A stretch of 64,000 bases of DNA from Parasphingorhabdus halotolerans (GTDB lineage: Bacteria; Pseudomonadota; Alphaproteobacteria; Sphingomonadales; Sphingomonadaceae): NCBI RefSeq assembly GCF_012516475.1, contig NZ_CP051217.1, forward strand, positions 1,922,001 to 1,986,000, given 5' to 3'. This document shows positions 15,671-23,465 of the stretch, piece after piece (position 1 is the first letter of the stretch; every line of letters starts with the position of its first letter). The position numbers and the translations under genes are program-made. The notes under the pieces were generated by a model. That model was not told the DNA's origin and did no database searches. It saw nothing but the letters and a program-made list of their open reading frames with translations.

Positions 15671-16618
15671 CTATTCCGAGCCGGAAAACTTGTCCTTGCG
15701 CCGCTTGCCGAATCTCATGCCGCGTTCCAGACGTGCCCTGAGCGCGGTATAATAAGCTTCAAGAAATAATCTCTCTTCGCCAGCGCCCGGTTCCCAGCCG
15801 ATTTTTGTGCAGATTGACGCTGCGACGGTTTCAAGCGCGTCGTCGCTACCGGTGCGCAGTACGTTCTCCAATGTTTGCAATTCATATTCGCCGTAAACCG
15901 AAAGTTCCTCGTCGGAAAACTGGTATCGACCACCGGGATGGGAAGCATCGGCAGATTGCGCCGCGGCCGTGGGTGCGACAATATCTCCCAGCCCGCGTTT
16001 CACATTCTGGATCACCCAGGTTCCGGCAATAAGATCACCACCGCGCAGACGGTCTTTATTGAACAACGGAAACAACAGAAACATCAACACCCACAGAAAC
16101 CCGGCCCAGGCAGCAAAGCTTGACATATTGCCTTGCGCACCACCGGCGGACAGAAACATCAGTGGCAGGAACAGCTCAACATCGCGCACAATATTACGCG
16201 CGATTACTGCCTCTGCCGACAGCCGCCCGCCATCACGTGCCGCAACGCGGATACCAACCGCTCGCTTTCCCCATGTCGCAGCCCGGTCACCCAATTCGAA
16301 ATAGAGAAAATAGGCATTGCGCAACAGGAACATCGTGATGATCCAGATTATCGCCAGAAAGCCCAAAGGTCCGGACGGATCGACAGCACTATCACCCAGC
16401 GTTGTCCCCAATGCCCAAAGCACCAGCAGCCCGAGCAGGGTAATACCGACAATCATGCTGAGAATTATCACAATATCCAGTGCCAAAGCGCCTGCGCGCG
16501 CGCCCGCTGCCGCCACCGTCACATTGAGCGGTACGCCCTCGGGCGTAACCATGATGCGGTCGAGCTTGGGATTGGCCGAGCGCCGGATCCAGGGATCAGC
16601 TGCGGTGCTATCGGTCAT
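15671..16618 (-). CDS. RDD family membrane protein
   Basis: 315-residue inner-membrane protein. The RDD domain spans about residues 30-210, with an N-terminal RAGALALDIVIILSMIVGI membrane segment carrying the RxxAxxxD pattern, a second segment ending ELGDRAATWGKRAVGIRVAARDG, and further hydrophobic stretches (LFLPLMFL, AWAGFLWVLMFLLFPLF, followed by NKDRLRGGDLIAGTWVIQ). The C-terminal ~90 residues are soluble. Its ATG overlaps the stop of the SpoIIM-like gene (ATGA). Last gene of the six-gene MoxR/DUF58 operon; RDD proteins are commonly found there, with a proposed but undemonstrated transport or envelope role. Confidence 0.85.
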   Translation of the reverse strand: MTDSTAADPWIRRSANPKLDRIMVTPEGVPLNVTVAAAGARAGALALDIVIILSMIVGITLLGLLVLWALGTTLGDSAVDPSGPLGFLAIIWIITMFLLRNAYFLYFELGDRAATWGKRAVGIRVAARDGGRLSAEAVIARNIVRDVELFLPLMFLSAGGAQGNMSSFAAWAGFLWVLMFLLFPLFNKDRLRGGDLIAGTWVIQNVKRGLGDIVAPTAAAQSADASHPGGRYQFSDEELSVYGEYELQTLENVLRTGSDDALETVAASICTKIGWEPGAGEERLFLEAYYTALRARLERGMRFGKRRKDKFSGSE

Positions 16619-17649
16619 ATCACATCGCCTTTATGGCGCCTGCCAAAACCGCAGAAATAGATCAGCCAGAAGAGCATCATGCTGCCACCCACCGCATATC
16701 GCCCCGCGGTATTGTTAATCAGTTGCCGGGCATATCCCTCCAGCAATCCAGCGCAGATGAGCATGATGACCACCCCTGCCATCACCAGGGCGGCGCGTTT
16801 GCCCGCTGCGCTCGCCGCTGCCAGATGGGATTTGTTGCCCGGAAATGCGATGGATCGGCCCACGTGTATGCCCGCGGCCCCCGCCAGCAATATCGCGAAT
16901 AGTTCCGTGGTCCCGTGGATCGAGAGCCAGCCAATGAAATCCACTGTCAGACTACGCTGGGCGAACACCCACAGCATCGCGCCAAGCAAAGCCATATTGT
17001 GTATCAGCAGCAAGATACTTGGCACTGCGAAAGCAAAACCAAGCGCAAAAGCGAGGATCGCAACTTGCGCGTTATTGCTGAACAGGAATGCCGCGAAAAC
17101 GCCAAGGCCATCATTTTCTTCTGTGCCAAACAGTGTCTCGCGCAGTGCTGCCTCGGACGCGCCCGGCACCCGCGCATCAGCAAAACCGCCCGGCACCAGA
17201 GCGTAAAACCAGTCGCTATCGCTCGCGACGAGAATATAGCCGATCAGCGTTCCGGCAATCATGACAAATAGTGCGATCCAGATTTCCGGACCAATCGCCC
17301 GCACCGCTCGGCTCCATCCACCGCCAAAAAATTCCTTCAGCCAGCGACCAAAGCTGGTCTGGGTGCCATAGACCAGAAAATAGCTGCGCAGCGACAGGCC
17401 TTCGAGATAATCGATCAGTCCCGCATCAAGCGAGTTTTCCCGCGCTATGGAAAGACTCGAAAGCAAGGTGCGGTACAGCGTCGGCAGCGCCAGCACGTCT
17501 TCATCGGAGAGGCGTTTTGATTTGCCCTTCTCCATTTGGGTGACAATAGTTTCCAGCCGCGTCCAGTCCGCCTCGCGCTCCAGCCGGAACCGGTCACTGC
17601 GCAGCGCGGCGACCGCGATGTTGAGGTTTTCAGACGCGATATCGGTCAC
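16615..17649 (-). CDS. Stage II sporulation protein M (SpoIIM)-like membrane protein
   Basis: 344-residue integral membrane protein. A soluble helical N-terminus (about residues 1-105) precedes WIALFVMIAGTLIGYILVA, then three to five more hydrophobic segments (FLFSNNAQVAILAFALGFAF, ILLLIHNMALLGAMLWVF, ELFAILLAGAAGIHVGRSIAFPG, ALVMAGVVIMLICAGLLEGY), the pattern of SpoIIM/DUF95 proteins. In non-sporulating bacteria this family occurs in MoxR-DUF58 operons. Start is GTG at 17649 inside a GTGA overlap with the DUF58 stop. It probably forms an envelope complex with the DUF58 and RDD products (inference from operon structure). Confidence 0.85.
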   Translation of the reverse strand: MTDIASENLNIAVAALRSDRFRLEREADWTRLETIVTQMEKGKSKRLSDEDVLALPTLYRTLLSSLSIARENSLDAGLIDYLEGLSLRSYFLVYGTQTSFGRWLKEFFGGGWSRAVRAIGPEIWIALFVMIAGTLIGYILVASDSDWFYALVPGGFADARVPGASEAALRETLFGTEENDGLGVFAAFLFSNNAQVAILAFALGFAFAVPSILLLIHNMALLGAMLWVFAQRSLTVDFIGWLSIHGTTELFAILLAGAAGIHVGRSIAFPGNKSHLAAASAAGKRAALVMAGVVIMLICAGLLEGYARQLINNTAGRYAVGGSMMLFWLIYFCGFGRRHKGDVI

Positions 17650-18965
17650 AATGCCCCCCGCCGCTTGATTTTGAGATAGCTGTTGATCAGCCGCGTGCCG
17701 ATGACATCATGCGCGCCTTCAATGACATCTATGCCCATATGCTGGAGCCGGGTGACCACCATCTTCTTCTGGTCAAGCAAGCTTTGTGCAGTGACGCTGC
17801 GGCTGACATCCCGCGCAGTTTCAGGAACGCTATTGATAATTCCTGCTAGCTCCATGTCTTCCAGCACGACAAACAGCACCAGATGCTTGTCAATCAACCG
17901 CGCTGCTGCTTCAAGCATCAGATCCGCTGCCGTCGGGTCGGTAAAGTCGGTAAAAATAATGATCAACGAACGCCGCTTCAGCCGGCTTGCCAGTGTCGAG
18001 AGCGCTAATGTGTAATTGCTTTCCTGATGGCGGTAATCGATTGTCGCCGCCTCGCTCTGCAACCGATGAAAATTTCGACTACCGGCCAGAAACGGCGTCG
18101 AGAGTTCCGGCTTGGCGGCGAAACTGAACAGGCTGGTTTTGTCACCGGATTTGAGCGTGATGTAAGCGGTCAGCAAAGCTGCCGAGACGGCGCGATCAAT
18201 GCGGGGCAGGCCATCAATCGGCTCGCACATCGCCGACCCGCTATCGAGCGCAAAAACAATCTGGTTGTTGCGCTCGGTATCATATTCCTTGGCGAGCAAC
18301 TTGCTATGCCGCGCCGATCCCTTCCAGTCGATACTGCGCCGGTCCATGCCTGGTTGGTACTCTGCCAGCGCTTCAAACTCGCTACCCTCGCCGCGAAATT
18401 TACGCGCCAGCAAGCCGAAGATGGAATCGCGCAGGAACATCTGGACAGTCGGGCTGCGGACCGCTGAAATATTGGGCACAATCGCAACACTTTGCTCGCT
18501 CTGCTTTGTCGATTGCCGCCATGCAAGGCCAAGCGGCCCACGCCAGCGGAGCCATAGCCGATCGAGTTCCCCGGTGCCCCTGCGGATCGGATTGGCCACC
18601 GCCAGTCCAGAGAAATCACCGCTAGCCTTTGCAGCACGGTTCAATGCAAATTCTATCCTGCCATCTTCGGCGAGACGGCCATCAACTCCCAATTGCGCAT
18701 CCACTGTGCGCGGGTTCATTACCCCGGAAAAGCTGGCACTGACTTGCATGTTCAGCGGTGCCCCGATTTCAGCCATTTTGGGCGCGATCAACTGTACTTC
18801 ATCAAGCTTGGCCGCGATCAGTCCATCGAGCACAAGCAGCAAAATGAGCATCGCCGCCCAAGCCGCCCCAATGGCCCATAAGGCCGGGATGATAGCGGCG
18901 AGCAGCGCTGCAATAGGCGCGCCCAATGCAATCAAAACAACAGCGCGGCCAGTGGGATAAATCAC
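17646..18965 (-). CDS. DUF58 domain-containing protein
   Basis: 439-residue protein from GTG at 18965 (VIYPTGRAVVLIAL), with two N-terminal membrane segments (about residues 8-55) and a soluble part. The DUF58 core includes RRSIDWKGSARHSKLLAKEYDTERN (about 215-240 by family position), then a vWA-like fold with VFALDSGSAM and IIIFTDFTD. The open frame continues upstream to 19154, but that part is a translation of the palindromic repeat (giving the tell-tale GPSTSSGRTG peptide) and overlaps MoxR, so I reject it. DUF58 proteins are thought to be clients or partners of the MoxR ATPase. Stop overlaps the SpoIIM-like start. Confidence 0.87.
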   Translation of the reverse strand: MIYPTGRAVVLIALGAPIAALLAAIIPALWAIGAAWAAMLILLLVLDGLIAAKLDEVQLIAPKMAEIGAPLNMQVSASFSGVMNPRTVDAQLGVDGRLAEDGRIEFALNRAAKASGDFSGLAVANPIRRGTGELDRLWLRWRGPLGLAWRQSTKQSEQSVAIVPNISAVRSPTVQMFLRDSIFGLLARKFRGEGSEFEALAEYQPGMDRRSIDWKGSARHSKLLAKEYDTERNNQIVFALDSGSAMCEPIDGLPRIDRAVSAALLTAYITLKSGDKTSLFSFAAKPELSTPFLAGSRNFHRLQSEAATIDYRHQESNYTLALSTLASRLKRRSLIIIFTDFTDPTAADLMLEAAARLIDKHLVLFVVLEDMELAGIINSVPETARDVSRSVTAQSLLDQKKMVVTRLQHMGIDVIEGAHDVIGTRLINSYLKIKRRGAL

Positions 18966-18998
18966 CGGCCTATCCCGCTGATACCGAGACTGTTCGCC

Positions 18999-19068
18999 CG
19001 TTCGCCCGGAGCTTGTCGAAGGGCCGATGATGCACTGCCAGATGCTTCGACAAGCGCAGCGTGAACGG
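18999..19068. repeat. Palindromic intergenic repeat, copy C (STPR-like), inside operon
   Basis: Arms CCGTTCGCCCGGAGCTTGTC GAAGGG (18999-19024) and CTTCGACAAGCGCAGCGTGA ACGGG (19044-19068) flank a 19-base centre (spaces only for display). It occupies the only sizeable gap (124 bases) in an otherwise overlapping operon, between the MoxR stop (19090) and the DUF58 start (18965). Confidence 0.88.
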
Positions 19069-19089
19069 GGTGAAAAGCAAAAAAGCCCA

Positions 19090-20046
19090 TCAGCGCGGCG
19101 CTTCCGTTCGCTCAACCAGACCTTCGATGATTGCATCAACCTGACGACCTTCAATTTCGGCAGCCGGGGAAAGCAAGGTGCGGTGGCGCAGCACTGATGG
19201 AGCCAGCATTTTTACATCATCCGGGATAACATAGTCACGCCCCGAAATAGCAGCGCGGGCGCGGGCAGCACTGGCGAGCATGATCGCAGCGCGAGGACTT
19301 GCGCCATTTTCCAGATCCGCAGTCTCGCGGGTCGCCCGCACCAAGCGCACGATATAGTCGACAACATCTTCCACAAGCTTCACAGTTTTCACTGCCTCGG
19401 CGGCGGTTGCGAGTAGCTTCTCGTCCGCCTGCGCGGAAATCCCGAAATCAGCGGCAACCGGTGCGCCCATCCGGTCACCATATCGAGACACAATCAGCTT
19501 TTCTTCGTCAGCATCGGGATATTCAATCAGCAGCTTGAACAGGAACCGGTCGAGCTGCGCTTCGGGCAGCGGGTAGACGCCTTGCTGTTCGATCGGGTTC
19601 TGGGTCGCGACGACCATGAAATTCGACCCCAGCTTATGGGTTTCCCCATCAATGGTCACCGAGCGTTCCTGCATCGCCTCGAGCATGGCGGCCTGGGTTT
19701 TTGGCGGCGTCCGGTTGATCTCATCGGCGAGAAGCAAATCGCAGAAAATCGGTCCGCGCGTCAGGGTGAATTTGCTGGTCTGGAAGTTGAACAGGTTGGA
19801 ACCGACAATATCGCCGGGCATGAGATCGGGCGTAAACTGGATACGCCCGAAATCGAGACTCAGCGTGGAAGCGAAACACTGGGCGAGGAAAGTCTTTGCC
19901 GTGCCGGGCGGACCCTCCAGCAACACATGGCCGGATGAAAACAGCGCGATCAGCAAATGGTCGACAATCTCTTCCTGGCCGATAATCGCCTTGGCAACTT
20001 CACTGCGGATATTGTCCGCGAGGCCTTTCAGCTCTTCCATCTTCAT
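19090..20046 (-). CDS. MoxR family AAA+ ATPase
   Basis: 318-residue AAA+ ATPase: Walker [15 protein letters not shown] (residues about 46-60), the [13 protein letters not shown] insert, Walker [19 protein letters not shown] with Asp-Glu, sensor 1 [24 protein letters not shown] and a C-terminal lid with [17 protein letters not shown]. MoxR ATPases act as chaperones in maturation of membrane-associated or vWA-domain proteins. Start ATG at 20046 overlaps the DUF4350 stop (ATGA) and has AAAGGA upstream; an alternative TTG at 20067 is less likely. The next gene, DUF58, is the usual partner but is separated here by a repeat element. Confidence 0.92.
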   Translation of the reverse strand: MKMEELKGLADNIRSEVAKAIIGQEEIVDHLLIALFSSGHVLLEGPPGTAKTFLAQCFASTLSLDFGRIQFTPDLMPGDIVGSNLFNFQTSKFTLTRGPIFCDLLLADEINRTPPKTQAAMLEAMQERSVTIDGETHKLGSNFMVVATQNPIEQQGVYPLPEAQLDRFLFKLLIEYPDADEEKLIVSRYGDRMGAPVAADFGISAQADEKLLATAAEAVKTVKLVEDVVDYIVRLVRATRETADLENGASPRAAIMLASAARARAAISGRDYVIPDDVKMLAPSVLRHRTLLSPAAEIEGRQVDAIIEGLVERTEAPR

Positions 20047-21329
20047 CCGATTTTTTCCTTTTTCCAATTAAACAGAGCGGCCGCAGCGTCGGCGACCTCA
20101 TTGCGGTTCTGGGTCCGGCGCAAGGCTTGATAAAGTGCCGAGAAACGGTCGCCATCCACCTCTCCCAATTGATCAAGCTTTTCGTTAACGAGCGCATCAT
20201 CTGCGCCTGCCCGGAGACCAATAGCCTCTGCCGCCTGCGCACGGATCATCTCGGCATAGGGTTCCGCCACAAGATATTCCCGCTGCATGCGCCCGATGAA
20301 TCCGGCGCTGTTGTTCACCAGAGCAGTCTTGCCATAATCAATGCTGCGCCGCTCGCGCAAAGGCGGTCCAAAGCGGTTAAACGCCATCCATGCGGCCGCT
20401 ATCGCTGCGACGATCAGACAAATCGTAGCGCTCAGAAACGGCGGTTCGAACGCCAGCGTCAGGAGATTTTCGGAGGATCCCAGTCCGTTGAATGTGAGAT
20501 CAAAGGTCACGGTCTCCTCGCTGCCCGTTGACGCGGCTTCTATGAGGGCAATGGCATGGCGTGCCGTCTGTTTATCCGCCATGCCAGCATTGTTCATCAG
20601 GTCCGCATCGGCGACCACAACCACCGGGAAATAGGATGCATCAATCTCGTCTTCATCGGTGATCCGCGATTCATCGAGGCTATCAAGCTGCGCATAGACG
20701 CCGCCATCATCAATATAGGCAGCGAGCGCCCGGCCTGATGTTCGGTCCCGGGTTATGGTACGCAGATAATCACCCTTGATCGTGACGGGAGTGTCCGGAG
20801 CCTTCACCTGCTTGGCAACCGCCGAAAGGGAAAGCAATGTCCCAGCCTTTTTGCGCTTTTCATCAATCTTGATTTCGGCATCGACTAGGTCAGCAAGCAA
20901 AGCCGTGTTCGTATCCGGCTCGACAGTCCCGCCTTTCGCAGCCCACCCCTGTTTCAGCCCGGGTAGCGGCCCGATATACCATTTTGGCAATATGATTAGT
21001 GTCGGCCCAATATAGGAACGGTTATGAACAACCTCAGCCAAATCTTCGGCATTGGCATAAGCAGCGGGGGTCAGGATCAGCAGACCGGCATTGTCATTTC
21101 CTGCCGGACTGCGCGAATATTGCACCTTCGTGCCGGTTTGCTCGATGATCTCGGCGAGCGCCTTATAGCCAGCAAAGCTATAGGATGCGCCATGGGCCTG
21201 CCCGTCATTGGCCGAGGTGAGGCGATTGCCTGCGCCGAGCCCGTATAAGAGACCAACAAAAGCGGCAAAGCCGATGATCACCATGATGATGATCGTCGTC
21301 CGTTTAAACGGATTGGCCTGAACACTCAT
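20043..21329 (-). CDS. DUF4350 domain-containing membrane protein
   Basis: 428-residue protein with an N-terminal membrane anchor ([21 protein letters not shown], about residues 10-30), a periplasmic-facing domain with [37 protein letters not shown] and [12 protein letters not shown] (DUF4350-like region), and a second membrane segment [17 protein letters not shown] about residue 290, followed by [16 protein letters not shown] and a cytoplasmic tail. Start ATG 21329 shares one base with the preceding stop (TGATG). It is the second gene of the operon, next to the MoxR ATPase, as in many proteobacterial clusters. Molecular role unknown. Confidence 0.85.
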   Translation of the reverse strand: MSVQANPFKRTTIIIMVIIGFAAFVGLLYGLGAGNRLTSANDGQAHGASYSFAGYKALAEIIEQTGTKVQYSRSPAGNDNAGLLILTPAAYANAEDLAEVVHNRSYIGPTLIILPKWYIGPLPGLKQGWAAKGGTVEPDTNTALLADLVDAEIKIDEKRKKAGTLLSLSAVAKQVKAPDTPVTIKGDYLRTITRDRTSGRALAAYIDDGGVYAQLDSLDESRITDEDEIDASYFPVVVVADADLMNNAGMADKQTARHAIALIEAASTGSEETVTFDLTFNGLGSSENLLTLAFEPPFLSATICLIVAAIAAAWMAFNRFGPPLRERRSIDYGKTALVNNSAGFIGRMQREYLVAEPYAEMIRAQAAEAIGLRAGADDALVNEKLDQLGEVDGDRFSALYQALRRTQNRNEVADAAAALFNWKKEKIG

Positions 21330-22048
21330 CAGGAAGAAGCCTTCCAACTGTCTTTCAGGGCAAACTCGCCGTACGCGTTGCGCGATGCCAGCCAGCCGGC
21401 CTCGCCAATAGGCGTCGCGCCAAAAACGCCGCGTTCAACATGGCTGGCGATGACTGCAAACATATTGCGCGCTTTTTCAGGCAGGCTTTCAAACCGCTCA
21501 ATTTCTCGTGATGTATTGGAAGGGCGAAGCAATTCCGGGCGGCGTTTCTCGATATCCTCAATGCTACGGAACAACAACAAATGCGCCGCTTCGTCATATT
21601 GGCCTTTGCCCGCGAGAGCATCCGCCTCATCCAGCCATTGCCGCGCGACGCTTTGTTCCGGCAGCCATTCTTCCACGTCTGACTTTGGCTTCCGACCACG
21701 CCATTCCTCGATATAAGGTGCTAAAATCACCCACAGCAGGGTCAGCACGCCTACAGCGAGCAGCACCAGCAGCACGATCCGCAAGACCGGCCAAGCGGTG
21801 ACCAGCATTTCGCCAACCGGTCCTAATACTTCTCCTAGCCATTTCAGAAAATCCTGCCACCATTGCGGCACTTCCGGTGGTTTAAACTCCGCCGCGGCAA
21901 ACTGGATATCACTGTCGCCGCGCACGTTTTTCCATGCAGCATCGAAAGAGGCTTGTTCACTGGTGCCCTGTACTTGTGCGTTCTTTGCCACGCTGCAGAT
22001 GTTGCAGAAACCACCGATGGCGGCAAGAGCGAAGATAGAGTGATCCAA
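21329..22048 (-). CDS. DUF4129 domain-containing membrane protein
   Basis: 239 residues, read from TTG at 22048; an N-terminal hydrophobic stretch (IFALAAIGGFCNICSVA) resembles a signal peptide. A Trp-rich linker (VPQWWQDFLKWLGEVL), a membrane segment (LRIVLLVLLAVGVLTLLWVIL, about residues 90-110) and a C-terminal cytoplasmic DUF4129 helical domain follow (ARQWLDEADALAGKGQYDEA, LLLFRSIEDIEKRRPELL, FESLPEKARNMFAVIASHVERG). DUF4129 is often fused to transglutaminase proteins or encoded beside MoxR/DUF58. There is no ATG or good SD nearby, so the exact start is uncertain. First gene of the operon, divergent from the gene at 22121 with about 70 bases between. Confidence 0.78.
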   Translation of the reverse strand: MDHSIFALAAIGGFCNICSVAKNAQVQGTSEQASFDAAWKNVRGDSDIQFAAAEFKPPEVPQWWQDFLKWLGEVLGPVGEMLVTAWPVLRIVLLVLLAVGVLTLLWVILAPYIEEWRGRKPKSDVEEWLPEQSVARQWLDEADALAGKGQYDEAAHLLLFRSIEDIEKRRPELLRPSNTSREIERFESLPEKARNMFAVIASHVERGVFGATPIGEAGWLASRNAYGEFALKDSWKASS

Positions 22049-22120
22049 TTTCTATTCGGATCTTTACCCTTACAATATTTTATGACAGTATTTGCCAAAT
22101 AATATTGGAGGGGAGCAAAT

Positions 22121-22861
22121 ATGGCCAATCCGGATGGCAAGGTTGATATCAGCAGAGTACTCAACAATACTTTTGGCGTTATAAGCCGGAATCCCGTGGT
22201 TTTTCTGGGGCTCTCGTTCCTGATCCTTGGCATCCCCAATGCTTTGCTACAACTCATGCAGGGCAGTCCTGAAGCTGTTATGGGTGCCTTTGCCTCCCCG
22301 ACCGCAATCATATCCGGCATCGTCGGTTTCATTGTAATCATCTTTTTCTCGGTCATACTGCAAGCGACATTGATTGTTGCCACCGTTAAAGACCTGGGCG
22401 GCGAGCAGATTAATCTTGGCGACTGCGTGAACAAGGCGCTGAGCAAGGTACTGCCGCTGATCGGCCTCGGTTTTCTGATGGGTCTGGGTATCATGCTGGG
22501 TTTTGTACTGCTGGTTGTGCCCGGCGTCATACTGGCTCTCATGTGGATGGTTTCTTCTCCGGTTCTCATGACTGAAAACAAGGGCGTAGTGGATTCCATG
22601 AAGCGCAGTGCGGAGCTGACGTCCGGTTCCAAATTGCTGCTTTTTCTCCTGATGATAATTTATGTTGTTATTGCCGTAGTCATTGGCGGGATTGGCGGAG
22701 CGATGAGCCTTTTCAGCACGACCGGCGCGGTGATAGTGGCCCTGCTTGTGAATACGATAACCGGCGCTCTGCAGGGTGCGGGCATTGCCTCCATCTACGT
22801 CGATTTGCGCAACGCTAAAGAGGGTACAGACACCAGCACATTGGCCGATGTCTTTGCCTAG
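22121..22861 (+). CDS. Multispanning membrane protein (GPDPase-membrane-domain/YciC-like)
   Basis: 246 residues, almost entirely hydrophobic, with about six membrane segments (PVVFLGLSFLILGIPNALLQ, IISGIVGFIVIIFFSVILQA, VLPLIGLGFLMGLGIMLGFV, then LLVVPGVILALMWMV) and a conserved-looking SSPVLMTENKGVVDSMKRSAEL amphipathic loop after the fourth. That loop and spacing match the glycerophosphodiester-phosphodiesterase membrane domain/UPF0259 (YciC) group of unknown function. Start at 22121 has a strong GGAGGGGAG. It is divergent from the DUF4129-MoxR operon; shared control of envelope genes is possible. Confidence 0.65.
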   Translation: MANPDGKVDISRVLNNTFGVISRNPVVFLGLSFLILGIPNALLQLMQGSPEAVMGAFASPTAIISGIVGFIVIIFFSVILQATLIVATVKDLGGEQINLGDCVNKALSKVLPLIGLGFLMGLGIMLGFVLLVVPGVILALMWMVSSPVLMTENKGVVDSMKRSAELTSGSKLLLFLLMIIYVVIAVVIGGIGGAMSLFSTTGAVIVALLVNTITGALQGAGIASIYVDLRNAKEGTDTSTLADVFA

Positions 22862-22974
22862 ATAGAAGCCAAATAGAAGAAAGCTAAATTTAACCGCGCA
22901 ATTGAACAGTTGGAGATTCTCCGATTAACCGCTATAAGTTGCGTATTGATATGCAATTCAGCGGGTAAAGCTCC

Positions 22975-23463
22975 ATGATTAAACTGAACGTAAACGGCAA
23001 AGATCAGCAGGTCGATGTTGATCCAGCCACACCAATCCTCTGGGTGGTCCGTGAAAACCTGAAAATGCCCGGCACCAAATTTGGTTGCGGTATTGCCCAA
23101 TGCGGGGCGTGCACTGTGCATCTCGATGGCAAACCGGTGCGGTCCTGCTCGACCCCTGTTTCCGCCGCTGATGGCAAAGCGATTACCACGATTGAAGGCA
23201 TTGCTGCAGAAGACGGCACGCTCAGCAAAGTGCAGCAAGCATGGATTGCCGAGCAGGTGCCCCAATGCGGCTATTGCCAGTCCGGCCAGATCATGTCGGC
23301 AACCGCGCTTTTGCAAAAAACTCCAAACCCGACGGACGCACAGATTGATGCGGCGATGGCCGGCAATGTCTGCCGCTGCGGTATGTATGGCCGGATACGC
23401 AAGGCGATCAAAGCCGCTGCGGGTATCACCGCTGAAACGAAACCAGAAACGCAGGAGGCCTGA
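22975..23463 (+). CDS. iorA: (2Fe-2S)-binding subunit of molybdenum hydroxylase (IorA-like)
   Basis: 162-residue iron-sulfur subunit of a xanthine-oxidase-family enzyme. The N-terminal ferredoxin-like domain has [17 protein letters not shown] (residues about 39-55) with a further Cys at RSCSTP; the C-terminal helical domain has [10 protein letters not shown] and CRCGMYGRI, holding the second cluster. Length and order match the alpha subunit of isoquinoline 1-oxidoreductase, the two-subunit type without a FAD subunit. It starts the four-gene operon iorA-iorB-cytochrome c-mocA; the stop is two bases before iorB. Electrons from the molybdenum site pass through these clusters to a cytochrome. The actual substrate may be an aldehyde or N-heterocycle. 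Confidence 0.9.
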   Translation: MIKLNVNGKDQQVDVDPATPILWVVRENLKMPGTKFGCGIAQCGACTVHLDGKPVRSCSTPVSAADGKAITTIEGIAAEDGTLSKVQQAWIAEQVPQCGYCQSGQIMSATALLQKTPNPTDAQIDAAMAGNVCRCGMYGRIRKAIKAAAGITAETKPETQEA

Positions 23464-23465
23464 AC

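Noticed and set aside
16133..16718. Several plus-strand frames opposite the RDD and SpoIIM-like genes
   Set aside because: Low-complexity, proline/arginine-rich translations typical of antisense shadows; the opposite genes have clear domains and coupled starts.
18966..19154. Extended N-terminus for the DUF58 protein
   Set aside because: It translates the palindromic repeat and overlaps moxR; GTG at 18965 gives the family-typical start.
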